A stretch of DNA of 64,000 bases from Spirodela intermedia (lineage: Eukaryota > Streptophyta > Magnoliopsida > Alismatales > Araceae). Shown piece after piece: positions 36,444 to 48,777 of the stretch. The translations under genes were made by a program, and so were the position numbers. Positions within the stretch are counted from its first letter, which is position 1, and every line of letters begins with the position of its first letter. Location: assembly GCA_902729315.2 (NCBI GenBank), contig LR746267.1, positions 6,636,424-6,700,423 on the forward strand. Direction: 5' to 3'. The notes beneath the pieces were generated by a model that saw only the letters and a program-made list of their open reading frames with translations, was not told the origin of the DNA and did not search any database.

Positions 36444-38513
36444 GCATATGAGAAAACATATTATCTGTGAGGCACCCAACATGACGATGCCAAAATTACG
36501 AATCGATAAGAGTAAAAGTAGAATTCAAAGGGGAGGGGGAAGTAAGAGGGACAGTATTGTAAAAATGGGAGAGTGAGAGGAGGAGAGGAGAAGGTTAAGA
36601 TAAGAGATTGAACTTAACATGGGACTTTGAGGAGCCCCAACCTCATGAGTTTTGTAATACCCTCTTCTTTTCCCTGATCCAACCCTTAGTAATGACCTAG
36701 ACATTAGTGAGCTGGTTATTGAGCTTCCTATGAGTGTAAGTTAGGCCTAGTGGCCTAATAGTATTAAAGCCTATTGATAGGTGCCATATATTTTAATTCA
36801 TCTTTTGGCAACATTGACAAACATGAATGATTGATTTGTGCATTGTTTGTTGTGGCAAATCATTTCTTTGTGAGTCTATTTTCACAAATGTATACAACAC
36901 ATTATTATCTACTTGAGGTTTTTAATTGGGCAAATAATTTATTTTGCATTGTTAAACCATTTTGAAAGTGAGTTTGCTTTCTTTGCATTGATGGATTATT
37001 TGTAGATCATTCTTTTGTTGTGAATTATATTACAAAAGAGTGGCAGTTGAGATTATCTTGTGACATTATTATATGGTTGGTTTAGAAATGATAGAAGTCA
37101 GTCTACATAGTAAATATTGTTATTTCACGGTTTGATCAAACATGAAATATTTAGAATTACTTGTAATTCTATAGGCAAACTTTAGGTTATTTAAATTACT
37201 TTGGATGATTTCAGCAAGTTAGAATGTGAGTCATTAAATCTAGCTCACAAATAAGTGATCTCAATTTCAGGATGAATTCAAGTAGCTTCAAAAAGAATGG
37301 CATGATTATGAATCACAATTGCCTTTAAAATTATAAGAATGTATTTACATCTTCTCATAGTTAAGGATATTTAAGAAAAATTACCTTACATTAAATTTAC
37401 TCTATAGTTGATAATGTGGTTCAATTATATGAATTGATAATGAAAATGATGAATTTATGATGAGGAGAAAACTCAATGTAGTATGCAAATAAATTGATGA
37501 CCCTATGGTAGGAATTTGACTAATATCAAATGAGTTATTTAAAGGCTCCAAGAGTATATGTAATATGTAAAGATGTGATGGAGAGGACCCATATGATTAT
37601 TTAATAGGTCTTAATTCAGAATTTGATCAGCTAAACGTAAATTATTAATTGAGAAAGTGCACCACCCTTCAATAAAATAATACCTTAATTAAGAGACAAG
37701 AGACTTGAAAGAAATTTCATGCTGATTTCATATGGCACTGATATCAATCCATTTATAGTTAGAGCTGCAGATTTAAATAAGAATAGATCTTAATTCTAGC
37801 AAAAAACAAATTCTAACATTAAGAATTGTGATTATTGAGATAGTTCATGATGCTCAAGATAGGTGTTATAAGCTTGAGGATAAATTGTCGCCTCATGACA
37901 CACATCTTGAAGGTAATGGTCAGACTTATATTTCAATTTAATAATCTCAAAGAACAATCATAAGTTACCAAACTTACTTTGTGATACATCCACATCAAGA
38001 GAAGATTAATAAGGTTGAATCATTTTTAATGACATACTTTTTCATTCAACTAGGTGAGCTTCCTAATTGTTTAAAAAACTAATACTTTTTCTAATTGTTT
38101 GGATCATTAGATCATAGTATATTTTCTAAATATACCCATTGCCCTAGCAATCATAAGGTTGCCACAATAAATGGCTCTTCAATCTCTTTATGTAATGTCC
38201 TTATATTCTTAAATTAACCACAATTTTAATATATATTAGTAAATTTATCATTGATTTCATATTCTAATGTATTTTGTTATAATTTGTGTGTCATGTGACA
38301 AGGTATGGGACAAGATGATTAGACATGTTATGGAGGAGGTAAACTCTATAGTTAATCTCACATTGTAAAAGAAGCGAATTAGTCCTCTATTGAACCTCAC
38401 TCACTAAACTTGAAGAAATTTTCACTTTATCATCAAAGACAGTATTCCTCTTTTGTACTAATTTAGATTATTTTTCCTTATTTATTTCACAATATAAAAA
38501 TTGAAGAGTTCAA

Positions 38514-40708
38514 TGAGACTAGGTGAAACATAAGAAGGGGGATGAATTGATTTTCTACATTTTATATTATATTCTCATTTTTTCATCTATGAGTAGATGT
38601 GTTGACATATATTTTCACACAACTTCCACATGCTAAGTATGGGTTTATTCAAGGGTCAGTCTCTTTCTTTCTCTTTCTCAATGGGTTACCTCTCAACTCT
38701 CTTGTCACCACTAAGGACACAAATAATTTTTATATTGATTCATCCCTCACCTAACTACTTATAGTTCTGAATGATCTTTCTTATTGAAATTCATTATTTC
38801 TTCTCATAAATACACACTAATTTAATAAGATGAACAACTTAGTCAATCTGATCTCCCTAGATATCACACTCTTCATGCATACAATTAAGCTCTCAACATT
38901 ATGTGGTTTAGCCCAAATTCATCTCTACTCACAACCCAAGTGCCTTAGGGTCTAAAAGAGAGTCAATTTTTGAAAAAAATGTTACATTGTATCACTAACG
39001 TCAAATGAAGGATTGATGTAACTTTCAGTTCTTTATCGAAGATCATGATAATTGAACCTTGAAAGAGGAGAAATAATGTTTTATAGAGTATAGATAGTCA
39101 TTAGAGTATTTGTTCATATTAATTTTTCTTCTTCTTTGTAAACTTTTCCTTTTTATTTTTCAATGTTCTAGTTTTTTTGTGTCTTAAAAAATGGTCATGC
39201 GAATCCAAAAATCTTATTGTTATTCTGTCTATGCACTAATGACATTTACTCATTCTTTTCTTTGAAGCTTGTCATTCTCACATCCATTTTATTTGAAACT
39301 TAGTATGCAGATTTGTAACTTATAAACAACATTTTTATTATTGAGGTCAAGTCTAAATAAGTCCATTTGATTTGTCATAATTTCTACATGTTATGTTGAC
39401 ATGTCATCATCTAGAATGTGTGACAGTGACTTTTCCCCTTATGTGATTTTCTTAATGTCTTCTCTGATATGCTTTTGATGTGTCATTGTACATGTTACAA
39501 ATTTGAGTCATGCCGGTGTGTTTGTTACTTTATGATTTGAAGACATTTTACTCATTAAGGCTTTAAACTTTTCTTCTTTTAAGTTCTAAGTTTGAATCAT
39601 ACCAATGTCTTTGTTACTTCATTATTTTCAGCCATTTTACTAATTGAGGCTTTCAACTTTACATTATTCAGGTTCTAAGTTCAAATTATGTTAGTGTATT
39701 TGTTATTTTGATATTTTTAGGTATTTTGTTGTTAAGGTCTTAGACTTATCGATGTGTTATGTTGACATGTCATTGTCTAGAACATGTGACAATGACTTTT
39801 CCTCTTAAGTGACTTTCTTTATGTCTTCTCCCATATGCTTCAATGTGTCGTTGTACATGTTTTGAATTTTGAATCATGTAGTGTATTTGTTCCTTTATGA
39901 TTTTAAGATATTTTAGTCATTAAGGCTTCAATCTTTCCATCTTTTAAGTTCTAAGTTTGAATCATACCAATGTCCTTGTTACTTTATTATTTTAAAACAT
40001 GTTACTCATTGAGGCTTTCAACTTTACATCGTTCACATTATGAGTTTGAATCATGTGTGTCTTTGTTATTTTTACATTTTTAAGCATTTTGTCGCTAAGG
40101 CTTTAGACTTGTTAGTGTGTTATGTCGGCATATCATCGTCCAAAACATGTGACGATGACTTTTCCCCTTATGTGATTTTTTTAATGTCTTCTCTAATATG
40201 CTTTTTGATGTGTCATTGTACATGTTACAAATTTGAGTCATGCTGGTGTGTTTGTTACTTTATGATTTTAAGACATTTTACTCATTAAGGCTTCAAGCTT
40301 TTCATCTTTTAAGTTCTAAGTTCAAATGCTGATGTTTGTGTTGCTTCATTATTTTCAAACATTTTACTCATTGAGGCTTTCAACTTTACACCGTTCAAGT
40401 TCTAAGTTCAAATTATGTTAGCAATGTTGATAGTTTGATATTTTTCAGATACTTTGTTGGATGTGATTTCTTGTAATTATATACAAACTCTATGATGTTG
40501 TCTTAAATTTCAGCATTTAAATATCTCAAGAAATAACTCATTAGATTCATTTATTAGTCATAGAATTGAACAATTATCATCATAATACACATTAGATATT
40601 TCTCAAAAATATTAAAATTTTAATATAAGTTCTCATAATGTTCATAAAACATTATGTAAATATTTAATAAATAATTTTTTACTTGTAGCATCAAAATCAA
40701 GGACATCA
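38514..40708 (-). mobile_element. LTR-like insertion containing higher-order tandem repeats
   Basis: The left end (TGAGACTAGGTGAAACATAAG then AAGGGGGATGAATTG) is the reverse complement of the kind of end seen at 13715-13754 in the insertion at 12624-13769. The right end (ATCAAAATCAAGGACATCA) resembles the reverse complement of that insertion's start. It is therefore probably a related LTR in opposite orientation, enlarged by the tandem array at 39391-40465. No gag-pol coding was seen inside. Confidence 0.45.
39391..40465. repeat. Three ~365-bp tandem units with ~90-bp internal subrepeats
   Basis: Units begin at 39391, 39757 and 40120, each starting TTATGTYGRCATRTCAT (spacing 366 and 363 bp). 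Within each, a shorter module repeats with the theme TTTGTTACTTTATTATTTT...ACTCATTGAGGCTTTCAACTTT...AAGTTCTAAGTT. This is a higher-order, satellite-like structure. The open frame at 40040-40288 is a by-product. Confidence 0.85.
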
Positions 40709-42267
40709 ATAGAAATTATCATATTTCATTATAATATTTGTGAATTTACAAAATATAAATATATGACTTTTCCTAAAAAATAATATAAAAAATTCTATTT
40801 TATTTTCCATATTTATATTAATATATAGGGTTATTCTACAATTCTAAATGTCTTAGGAGCATGATGGTCCATAACATCTGTCTATATTTGTACTCACCTT
40901 ATTAGAATTTTCTTACTAAAACCTAAATGTAATGTTGATATGATCTTTTTTGGTTTTTGTTCTATTACTAAGATAATTTAAACATTTAGATTTGATAATA
41001 TCAATGACTATTTAAAAATAAATCACCTAATTATCTCTTCTATTTGAAACTATGGTCACAAAAATACAATTGCAAAAAGATGAATGGTCATTTATTCAAA
41101 ATAAATCAAGCTAGTTTCTAAAAATCAAGTACTTGAGCATTTTTTAGGGGAACCAATATTATTGACAATTCATTTGATAAATTGTCTACCTTGTAATGTT
41201 TTTGAATTTAAATGTCAAATAAAATATTTTCATCATTTTATCCCAATATTAAAAGAATATATTTCTATTAGATATTCTCAAATTTAGAAAGATTATTGAT
41301 GCTATCATCCTCCATCAAAGAAAATCTCTATTCTAATTAATGTGATCTTCATTGAAGGTAATTCTTATTTCATTCCCTCTTATCTTTGAGAGGATAATCA
41401 AGTTAATGAAGATATATCTTTTTCCTCATAATTCAATGTCTTTATCTCCTATTTCTAATCATAATCTTGAACAAATATGGTTCTTCATCTTTTACACTTC
41501 CACATCCACTTAGGAGATTTGATAAGGTGTATTCACAAAAGAAAATGAATATTACAAAAACGATGTAAGAATTTAACTAGGCTACACATGTCTAGAACTT
41601 CATCTGAATGAGGTACAAAATTTTCCAATGATTATTCCACTTGAAGCCTAACTTCATATTGGTTGGGAGGTTAATTTATTCATCTCATACAAATCCTAAT
41701 ATTGCTTATATAGCATGTGCAATTAGTCAATTCATGCACAATTAAAAAACAAATACATATATATGTAGCTCATCTAGTATTATAGTACTTCAAATGAAAA
41801 TAAAATGTGAGAATCAATTATGAGGTGTCATCATAATTGATGAGGTGTCATCACTTGAGATATACACTAATACCAATTATGTAGGAGCAGTTGTCAACAA
41901 AAGATCTACCTAAGAATACTACATCTTCCTTGGTGAGAATCTTATCACTTGCAGAAGCAAAAAACAAAATGTGATGGTATAAAATCAAACTCTATTGTGA
42001 TATCAAATTAGTAATAAGTACTACAAATAATCTAATACAACAAACAAAACTAAACATATCAAGATTGGTTAACACTTTACTAAAAAGAAACAGTTGATTA
42101 ATATGTACACTATATATATTCATAAGCAACCATGTTGCAAATATATTGATCAAAGGCTTGAACAACAATAATTTTCATCATCTCATATCTAAATTAAGAA
42201 TTGATGACATACACTTACCAACCAGAAGAAGAGTGTAGAGAATGATGTAATATTTGTCTAGTTTTTG

Positions 42268-42514
42268 TTGCTGTCTTTTGTTAATTTTTACTTGTCTTTT
42301 ATCTTTTCGAATCACTATGGACCAAACTAATCCAGTCCTATCCAATTCGACCCAATCCAGTCCACATTGTCACTGACATGTTGATATAAAGACCAGTCAC
42401 TTGTTAAACTTTTTAGGGCTTCGGCAGCCTGTTCACCCCCTCTCTCAACGCAACATCTCTCTGTCTCTCCACCACCGGATTTCTTAGAGCTTGGAGGAGA
42501 GCAGCTGTTGATTT
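42268..42514 (+). repeat. 3' LTR of the third Copia
   Basis: The partner of 36190-36443. It ends close to GGAGAGCAGCTGTTGATTTC. Confidence 0.7.
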
Positions 42515-42516
42515 CC

Positions 42517-43743
42517 AACATTGGGGAAGTTAACACTCCCCACTAATGAAGCAAAGATCCATAACCATCTAGGTATTGAATGCTCTTGAATTTCCCAACT
42601 GGTCATCCATGAGGCAAGAAAATTTTCGAACTGAAGGCCCCTGAAGCACAGATTCGTTCATGGGAAAGACATCTACAGTAAGTTGGGGACGAAGAGTTTG
42701 GTTTGGCTGTTCCTCATAAACCGAGTTGGGTATTCACTGCTGGTAGCTGGAATGTAAAAGGTTAGGCCGCCTGATTCATGCTAAATATTACTGGTTAACT
42801 GAAGGAGAGTTTATGGACCTGCAAGAGAGACAAAAGCTGTTATTTTGAGTAAAGATCATGGAAAATACAGCGGAAGGTAAAAGCATATCATATTCTATAA
42901 ACATTTTAGATTATGGACTTCGAAGTCAAACCGACAAGTTATGCGACACAGGAAAAGAGCTTTCAAAAGCTTTACAGAGATGTATCTATCAATGGCAGAA
43001 TGAAGAACAAAGCTCTATTCTGGCCACAAAAGTGCACTCTGGCTGTCAACTCTTGAGCTTCCAGGCACCTCACATATTATCACCCGTGACACATTATATC
43101 CAGTACATAAATTACGAAATATGGCAAGTTAACCTAACAAGTCTACGAAAGGTTTGAAGAAACTAGCAGTTTTAGGAACGAATTGACCGATGGTTGAATT
43201 GATGTAATCGCCAGAAAAAAATCACTTTTCTTCCTCTAAAATCATCAAATGATCTCGGAGAGTAATCAAATAAAAAATTGAAGAAATCCCTTCATGCGGA
43301 AACTGATCCTTCCCTGTCATGCTTAATAATATTTTCAGACTCTGCGTGATTTGAACATTTCTATTCCGGGTAAGGGAAACTCAGCAAACGTGCTTAGAAA
43401 CTATCACCCTAGCCGTGCTTAATAATGCCAATGTGCTAGACTACCCCAGCAAAGGAGTTCTTAAATCCCTCGATTCTACCCACGTCTGAAGCAGAAATGA
43501 ATTCACAGGGTGATAAGAATGCCTTCCAAATTAATGGCGAGTTCAAAATAATCAGCTGGCGCACACGGCCCACGCCCTTCACTATATACTAGTGGCAGAA
43601 ATATCTCGCTCAAACGATCGCTCAAGAGGTTATTTCAAAGAAAAGAAAGGCAACCCATGGCATCCATCGTCGTAGAAAACCTCTGGCTCATCGGAAGGTG
43701 CACAGATATCAGCCAGCATGGAACGAGCTCCCTTCACATTACC
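42517..43743. other. Intergenic region / 3' flank of the small minus-strand gene
   Basis: No gene recognised. Frames at 42858-43157 and 43657-43863 (+) show no known family; the latter overlaps the antisense strand of exon 2 of the 43744-44129 gene. Part of this DNA is likely that gene's 3'UTR. Confidence 0.5.
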
Positions 43744-44129
43744 TCAGTTCATTTTTCCATCGCTGCACGGCGAGGTAAGAAGCGGAGGAAGCCTCAGCAC
43801 GGCCTGCTCCGTTTCAATGGGATCCGACCTCAGGATCTGACAAAAAAAGCAGCAGAAATCTGAACATATGAGAGATCAGTGGCCTCCTACAAAGGACCTC
43901 TGCGCGTCCGCCTCTCATCCCTCTACGATCTACCTACGCAACGACGGACGGCGAGAAACGAGTTTGAAAACGAGTTTGGAGAGCCAGCTGAGTTGGAGCG
44001 CGATGATCTCACCGGATCTCGGAGGAGAGGCTTCGTGTCGTCAGCGGCGAGCCTGAGCGGGGGCTTCTGCTTCCCCCCTGACCCAGTCGCCGCCGTGATA
44101 CTGCTTCCGCCGCCGCCCTGGTCCGCCAT
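43744..44129 (-). CDS. Small conserved-looking hypothetical protein, two exons (69 aa)
   Basis: Exon 1 44129-44013 and exon 2 43836-43744 are joined by a 176-bp intron with a GTGAG donor and a T-rich TTTTTGTCAG acceptor; phases match. The product begins MADQGGGGSSITAATGSGGK, has TKPLLRDP at the end of exon 1, and continues ILRSDPIETEQAVLRLPP. The exon junction falls inside a motif that reads naturally as one block (LLRDPILRSDPIETEQAVLR), which supports the splice. The short form is soluble, with a Gly-rich N-terminus. I do not recognise a function. The C-terminus after RLPP could differ if another splice is used. Confidence 0.5.
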
Positions 44130-44219
44130 GGACGACGTTGGAGCTACACAATTTAAATGCTCGGTACGATAAAGTGGGACTCTCTCTACTTCCATAAGAG
44201 CCTTGGGACAGTCCGACAC

Positions 44220-45330
44220 ACTTCTAGAAATTTCTAGGAATTTCTAGTTAATAATCTTATTATATTAATACTTTGTAGGAGTTATTTTTAAGAAAAAACT
44301 AAATTTCTCAAGAACTTAATAATAAATAAAATCAAACTTTATTTACAAAATAAATAATGAAATCAGTGTATTTACCAATTAATATATATAACCAAAAAAT
44401 TATTAATCTTTTGGATGATATCTTAACCTTGGATTTTTAAGTAAAGTATTAATTTTTATTCCAAACGATTAAAAATAAATATTATTTTTCAATATGTCGC
44501 AAAATATTATAGAAAATAAGGGGACTTTCTCGTAATTCAAACACTTTGCAACGAGAAAAGGAAATATCGCAAAAAATATTCACATATTTTCACATGGAGG
44601 AGGATCCGTTTGGAGCTGAAACCCACAATATTTCTTAATTTTTTTTCCAAATACTATGATTAGGTGGAGGATCCAATTGGATTAATGTCGATTAGAGAGA
44701 GAGAGAGAGCGAGGGAGGGGGAGGATGCCTTTGGGCGAGGGCTGCTCCACACAGGACATAAATGATAATATCCAAAAGGTTTAAAATTAATTTAAGGTAA
44801 CTTCTTGGAGTTAAAACTAAATTTGCCATGGAATGCTTTCACGTAGCCTACCCTACGAAATTTTCACGTTGTCAGCGTCCGACAGAGGGACGCACCACGA
44901 ACAAATCGTTATTTTTGTTTAAAAACTTTATTGGGCCCTATATTTGCCTGCTTTTAATTTAATCTAAGCTCCGTGGGTCTATGCGTACGGGTTTTTTGTC
45001 ACATAATAATAATATTATTATTAATAATGATAATCTGAACGCATTAAAGTTTGTATTAAATTGGAAACGGTGAAATATGGGGCCCACTAATGTGAATAAT
45101 AATATCGGGAGTTAAAATCTTAAATGGGCGGAAAATCTGCTCCTACAATTATCGACTCGTCGAGCTTCTAGGAATAAATCGCCTTTTTCGCGTGGTATTT
45201 ATATTCCAGGAGTATTAATGTGAATAATAATAATGTGAAAAATAAATTAAAAATAACGTAAATTTAAAATATGACGCAAAACTAAAATCTGTCCTTGATT
45301 TACAAAAATATTCAATGAAGTCATAAAGGG
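44220..45330. other. AT-rich intergenic DNA
   Basis: No gene or recognisable transposon. A short GA tract lies at 44694-44712, and clustered TTTCTAG motifs at 44221-44249. Confidence 0.6.
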
Positions 45331-45335
45331 CGTGA

Positions 45336-45549
45336 GAGAGAGAGAAGCGGGGGAGAGCGAGAGAGAGAGAAAGAGAGAGGGAGAGGGACAGAAGAGAGAG
45401 AGAGAGAGCGAGAGAGAGAGAGAAAGGGAGGGAGGGAGAGAGAGAGAGAGCGAGAGAAAGAGAGAGAGGGAGAGCGAGGGAGAGCGAGGAAGAGCGAGAG
45501 AGAGGGAGGGAGGGGGAGAGAGAGAGCGAGAGAGAGAGAGAGAGGGAGG

Positions 45550-45598
<49 letters not shown>

Positions 45599-45627
45599 AG
45601 GAGGGAGGGAGGGAGGGAGGGAGGAGG

Positions 45628-45673
<46 letters not shown>

Positions 45674-45862
45674 AGAGCGAGGGAGAGCGAGGGAGAGCGA
45701 GAGAGAGAGGGAGGGAGGGAGAGCGAGGGAGAGCGAGAGAGAGAGAGGGAGGGAGGGAGGGAGAGAGAGAGCGAGGGAGAGCGAGAGAAAGAGAGAGAGG
45801 GAAGGAGGGAGGGAGGGAGAGAGAGCGAGAGCGAGAGCGAGAGCGAGAGAGAGAGAGAGAGA
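45336..45862. repeat. ~530-bp GA-rich purine tract
   Basis: A nearly pure purine strand of (GA)n interspersed with GGGA and GAGC units, which keeps all frames open and yields spurious 180-230-residue Ser-Leu or Arg-Glu frames on both strands. It is the longest of many GA tracts in the 44-64 kb part of the window. Confidence 0.95.
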
Positions 45863-46251
45863 TTCTGATATCACTGCCTCCGAGTAATTGCCCACTTCGT
45901 CCCAACTTTAGCATATAAGATTGCGAATGGAAGGGAGATACGGCCTCCCCGCGCTAGAGTAGGTCTTCTTCACATTCGCGGCATCTTAGGAATCCCCGGG
46001 GGGATTCGGCAGCTTTCATACCCTAACTAGAAAGAAACAAGCAAACTAGATCTGGGGAATATGTGGATCATAATAAGGGGAGAAAATTAGCGGAAGCAGG
46101 AAGATGAGAGCCCTAGTTCTTCTCAAACTATGGTAGATTCTACATACAGGTGTGTGACTGGTACGGATCCGAGAAGCTTCGCACAAGGAAGGGGCTCACG
46201 AACGTCCTCCTCCACGGAGATGAGGTCCTACGGATAGGATTAGGGCGCTCT

Positions 46252-46629
46252 TCACCGGCGGAGGGGGAACCAGTGCTCGTGGAAGTAGGACTGGTAGGAC
46301 ACCATGAAGAGGAGGAGGACGAGGGCCAGGGCGACGCCCCAGGGGGAGCCGCCGGAGAACTGGAGGGAGTCCCTCTCCAGCAGCGGGATGAAGAGGGGGA
46401 ACCGCCCAGGCTCGACGGCGGAGAGCCAGTGAACCACCACCAGCAGCACCAGAGGTGACAGCGCCACCATCAGCTTCACATGGTCGAGCAGGCTCTCCAG
46501 TGCCGACTCGTAGTTGAGGTACCACGACATGCTCACCAACAGGAACGTTATCAGCAGGAAGAAGCATAGGTGCAGCGGCAGCGGCTGCTCCTGCTGCTCC
46601 TGCCGATGCCACCCGTAGCTCTTGTCCAT
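46252..46629 (-). CDS. Small plant membrane protein, three predicted TM helices (125 aa)
   Basis: A single exon, starting MDKSYGWHRQEQQEQPLPLH. Hydrophobic stretches lie at about residues 18-38 (CFFLLITFLLVSMSWYL), 50-72 (VKLMVALSPLVLLVVVHWL) and 99-118 (WGVALALVLLLFMVSYQSYF). The polar GGSPWGVA and SYQSYFHEHWFPL motifs near the end resemble an uncharacterised plant family of short transmembrane proteins. The frame is open further upstream (to 46956), but that part lies beyond the TATA box at 46747 and is unlikely to be translated. Function unknown. Confidence 0.8.
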   Translation of the reverse strand: MDKSYGWHRQEQQEQPLPLHLCFFLLITFLLVSMSWYLNYESALESLLDHVKLMVALSPLVLLVVVHWLSAVEPGRFPLFIPLLERDSLQFSGGSPWGVALALVLLLFMVSYQSYFHEHWFPLRR

Positions 46630-46746
46630 CTCCCCCGCCGGCACCACACACAGAGATCGATAGATAGATAGAGGGAGCGAGAGAGAGAGAGAGAGGTTTG
46701 GAGGTCTGGAGGTCTGGTTCCAGAGGAGGAAGATGAGGTTTGTGGG

Positions 46747-46755
46747 CTTATATAA
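46747..46755 (-). promoter_or_regulatory. TATA box of the small membrane-protein gene
   Basis: TATATAAG, read on the minus strand, lies about 120 bp upstream of the ATG at 46629. A GA-rich leader (46674-46695 on the plus strand) lies between them. Confidence 0.6.
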
Positions 46756-46959
46756 GGGGAAGCTTTGCCGGCGGCGGCCGGATGACGGTGAGAGACGGCG
46801 AGGGTTTTCGAATCTCCGCCACCGAGGTTGGAGGGTGACTGTTATTTCCGACCCGTTGGGCAAAATCCCGGCCGAGTATACGTCCAAGGGGCTTGTGGGG
46901 CCCACAGAATTCCAGCCGGTGAGAAGCCGCCACGTAAGACCGACCACAGCCGACACGAC

Positions 46960-47712
46960 GTGGCCTCAAGTGGATGGATGGGAGTGGAAAAGTACCGCAA
47001 GAGATGCCCGCTTTCACTGGAGTCGGTTTGAATGAAATATTTTACCGACGAAAGGTGTATAATTGTATTTTTACTCTTTCGGGCCCTCTCGTCGGAAGGA
47101 ACACCGTCACGCGATAGGGACATAAGCAGAAATATACTTGTAAAGATGCTCCTTGGAATGTTGCGATTTTTGAGGGGTACTGATGAGAAAGGGAATATCG
47201 GTTACGTTTTCCCCCATCCCACGTGTGTGGCGCGGCCATCGCCTCTCACATGCCTTCTGACACGACGTGTGGCGAGCCAATAGGGCTTTTCGCGTCGATT
47301 TTCCCGCCATTTTCCGCGGTTACCCGATCTGTCCGGAGCTTGTGTTAGCGCCAAAGTCCTTCGTTGCACGCGGTGACTAGGCCATTAAAACCATTGACGG
47401 TGACGGGACTCGAGAATCGCGTCATGGCCCGGAAAACCCAGCCGAAAGGAGTGCCGGCCCAGAAAGCAGTGGGGCCCATAGGTGGGTGCGGCCCAGCGAC
47501 ATTAATGCCGTCAGATACTTCATTTTCACATGTTCACTTATCTATACTGAAAATTAAATTTATATCATTCCGTGGGCACAACATTTATATGTTTTTTAAT
47601 CATATCGCAATAATAATCATTATTCCCAACTACCGGTCAATCAAGAGCCACAGCTTCGCCTCTCCTTCGTCCACTCTTCCGCCTTCTTCTGCCCTCGATC
47701 ATGCTGCTCATA

Positions 47713-47743
<31 letters not shown>

Positions 47744-48777
47744 ATTTTTACTTGGGCATTACCTTTGAGTCATTTTTTCAGACTTTAATATTGAATTTGC
47801 CTCGACTAATCATGGTCACATCCCTTTGTTGACTATATGCGATGTCTTGATCGTGGATTTGTCTGCTTCAGGTAGCTAGATAGATTTTAAAGGAACATTC
47901 TCGAATTTTCCAAATTAAGTCTAATACTAATTTCTTTTCTGGGAGTTCTTTGTAAAAGAATAATTACCAAATAAATAAATGGAAATTTTGGAGCGATTTT
48001 TTTGACAAGAGTGGTATTCGAGATAGAGGTGGCGTGTGTTTTCCTCGCATTATTACGCTTATTGGTGTTTTTTCACGATGGCAATTAAAAAAATGAGAAT
48101 ATCCACATTCTTGGAATTATTTCAAATAACTGACATAAAAATTGAAATAAAAATTGAAATAAAAATTGAAGTAAACAAGGCTTAATGAAATAGAGACGTG
48201 AATCCCTACTACCCACCAAGTTTTGCAACAAAATATGCTGTGCTAAACCGAGAGAGAGAGAGGTCTGGGCTTTGCTCTCTCTCTCTTCCAGACCGGGCCA
48301 ACACTCCATGGAGTCCGGCCCGAATCCCAGTTTCTGGCCTTTCACCTCAGCGAATGCTGAAAGAGCGGCCCACTGAGATCTCAAGAGATCATCCGTCATA
48401 TTCTAAGTCCATTCTCCGGGCTTGGACTGGAATTGGGCCCTGATTAGGCCCGCCATGGAAAAATAGCTACGTTTTCAATAACGAAAACAATATAATAAAC
48501 AATATATTTTATAGTTTTTATGGAGAGAAATAATAATTTTAGTACCATGGCTTCCTTCAGAGAGGAATTGAAGCTACCGCAGCATATATAATCATGAAAA
48601 TATGGGTTTTGTCTCTATCAAAAAGAAAACTTCAGAAGAAAAAATGCGGGCCAGAGGAGCAGGTTGGATCTCTTGTCTGAATAACACAGAATAACATGAA
48701 ACAAGTCAACTCTAGATACGGTAGCTAAAAGGGGGAAAAAAAACTCGGCAAATCTCCTCTGACAAGCAGCTGGGTTT
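46960..48777. other. Intergenic region between the membrane-protein gene and eL36
   Basis: No gene recognised. It contains an E2F-like TTTCCCGCC (47300-47308), a CT microsatellite (about 47712-47739) and several short GC-rich frames without family resemblance. The right part contains the eL36 3'UTR. Confidence 0.5.
47300..47308 (+). promoter_or_regulatory. E2F-like site
   Basis: TTTCCCGCC followed by ATTTTCCGCGG matches the E2F consensus TTTSSCGC. It is about 670 bp upstream of the membrane-protein gene, so the target is uncertain. Confidence 0.3.

Larger units (their letters stand above)
36190..42516 (+). mobile_element. Third Ty1/Copia element (plus strand), RT-less
   Basis: LTRs of about 250 bp at 36190-36443 and 42268-42514 share GTCCACATTGT, GACCAGT, AGGGCTTC, TTAGAGCTTGGAGGAGAGCA and TTGATTTC. 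Plus-strand remnants are Copia gag (about 37560-37900, LIGLNSEFDQLNVNY), a zinc-knuckle-to-protease region (about 37860-38180, DRCYKLEDKLSP...SKYTHCPSNHKVATINGSS) and the integrase end (about 41130-41480, LGEPILLTIHLINCLPCNVF; DY*CYHPPSKK). No reverse transcriptase or RNase H is recognisable between 41480 and 42268, so the 3' part of pol appears deleted. An LTR-like insertion at 38514-40708 lies between protease and integrase. Confidence 0.75.

Noticed and set aside
39391-40465. Regularly spaced repeats considered as a CRISPR array
   Set aside because: Units are ~365 bp with imperfect internal subrepeats and no unique spacers, and the host is a plant.
45215-45914. Overlapping 178-226-residue open frames on both strands (Ser-Leu-Pro or Arg-Glu rich)
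   Set aside because: They are translations of the GA purine tract, which contains no stop codons in any frame; there is no domain or start context.
46196-46651. 151-residue Gly/Ala/Pro-rich minus-strand frame overlapping the membrane protein
   Set aside because: A shifted-frame shadow of the 125-aa membrane protein, which has coherent TM helices and promoter spacing.
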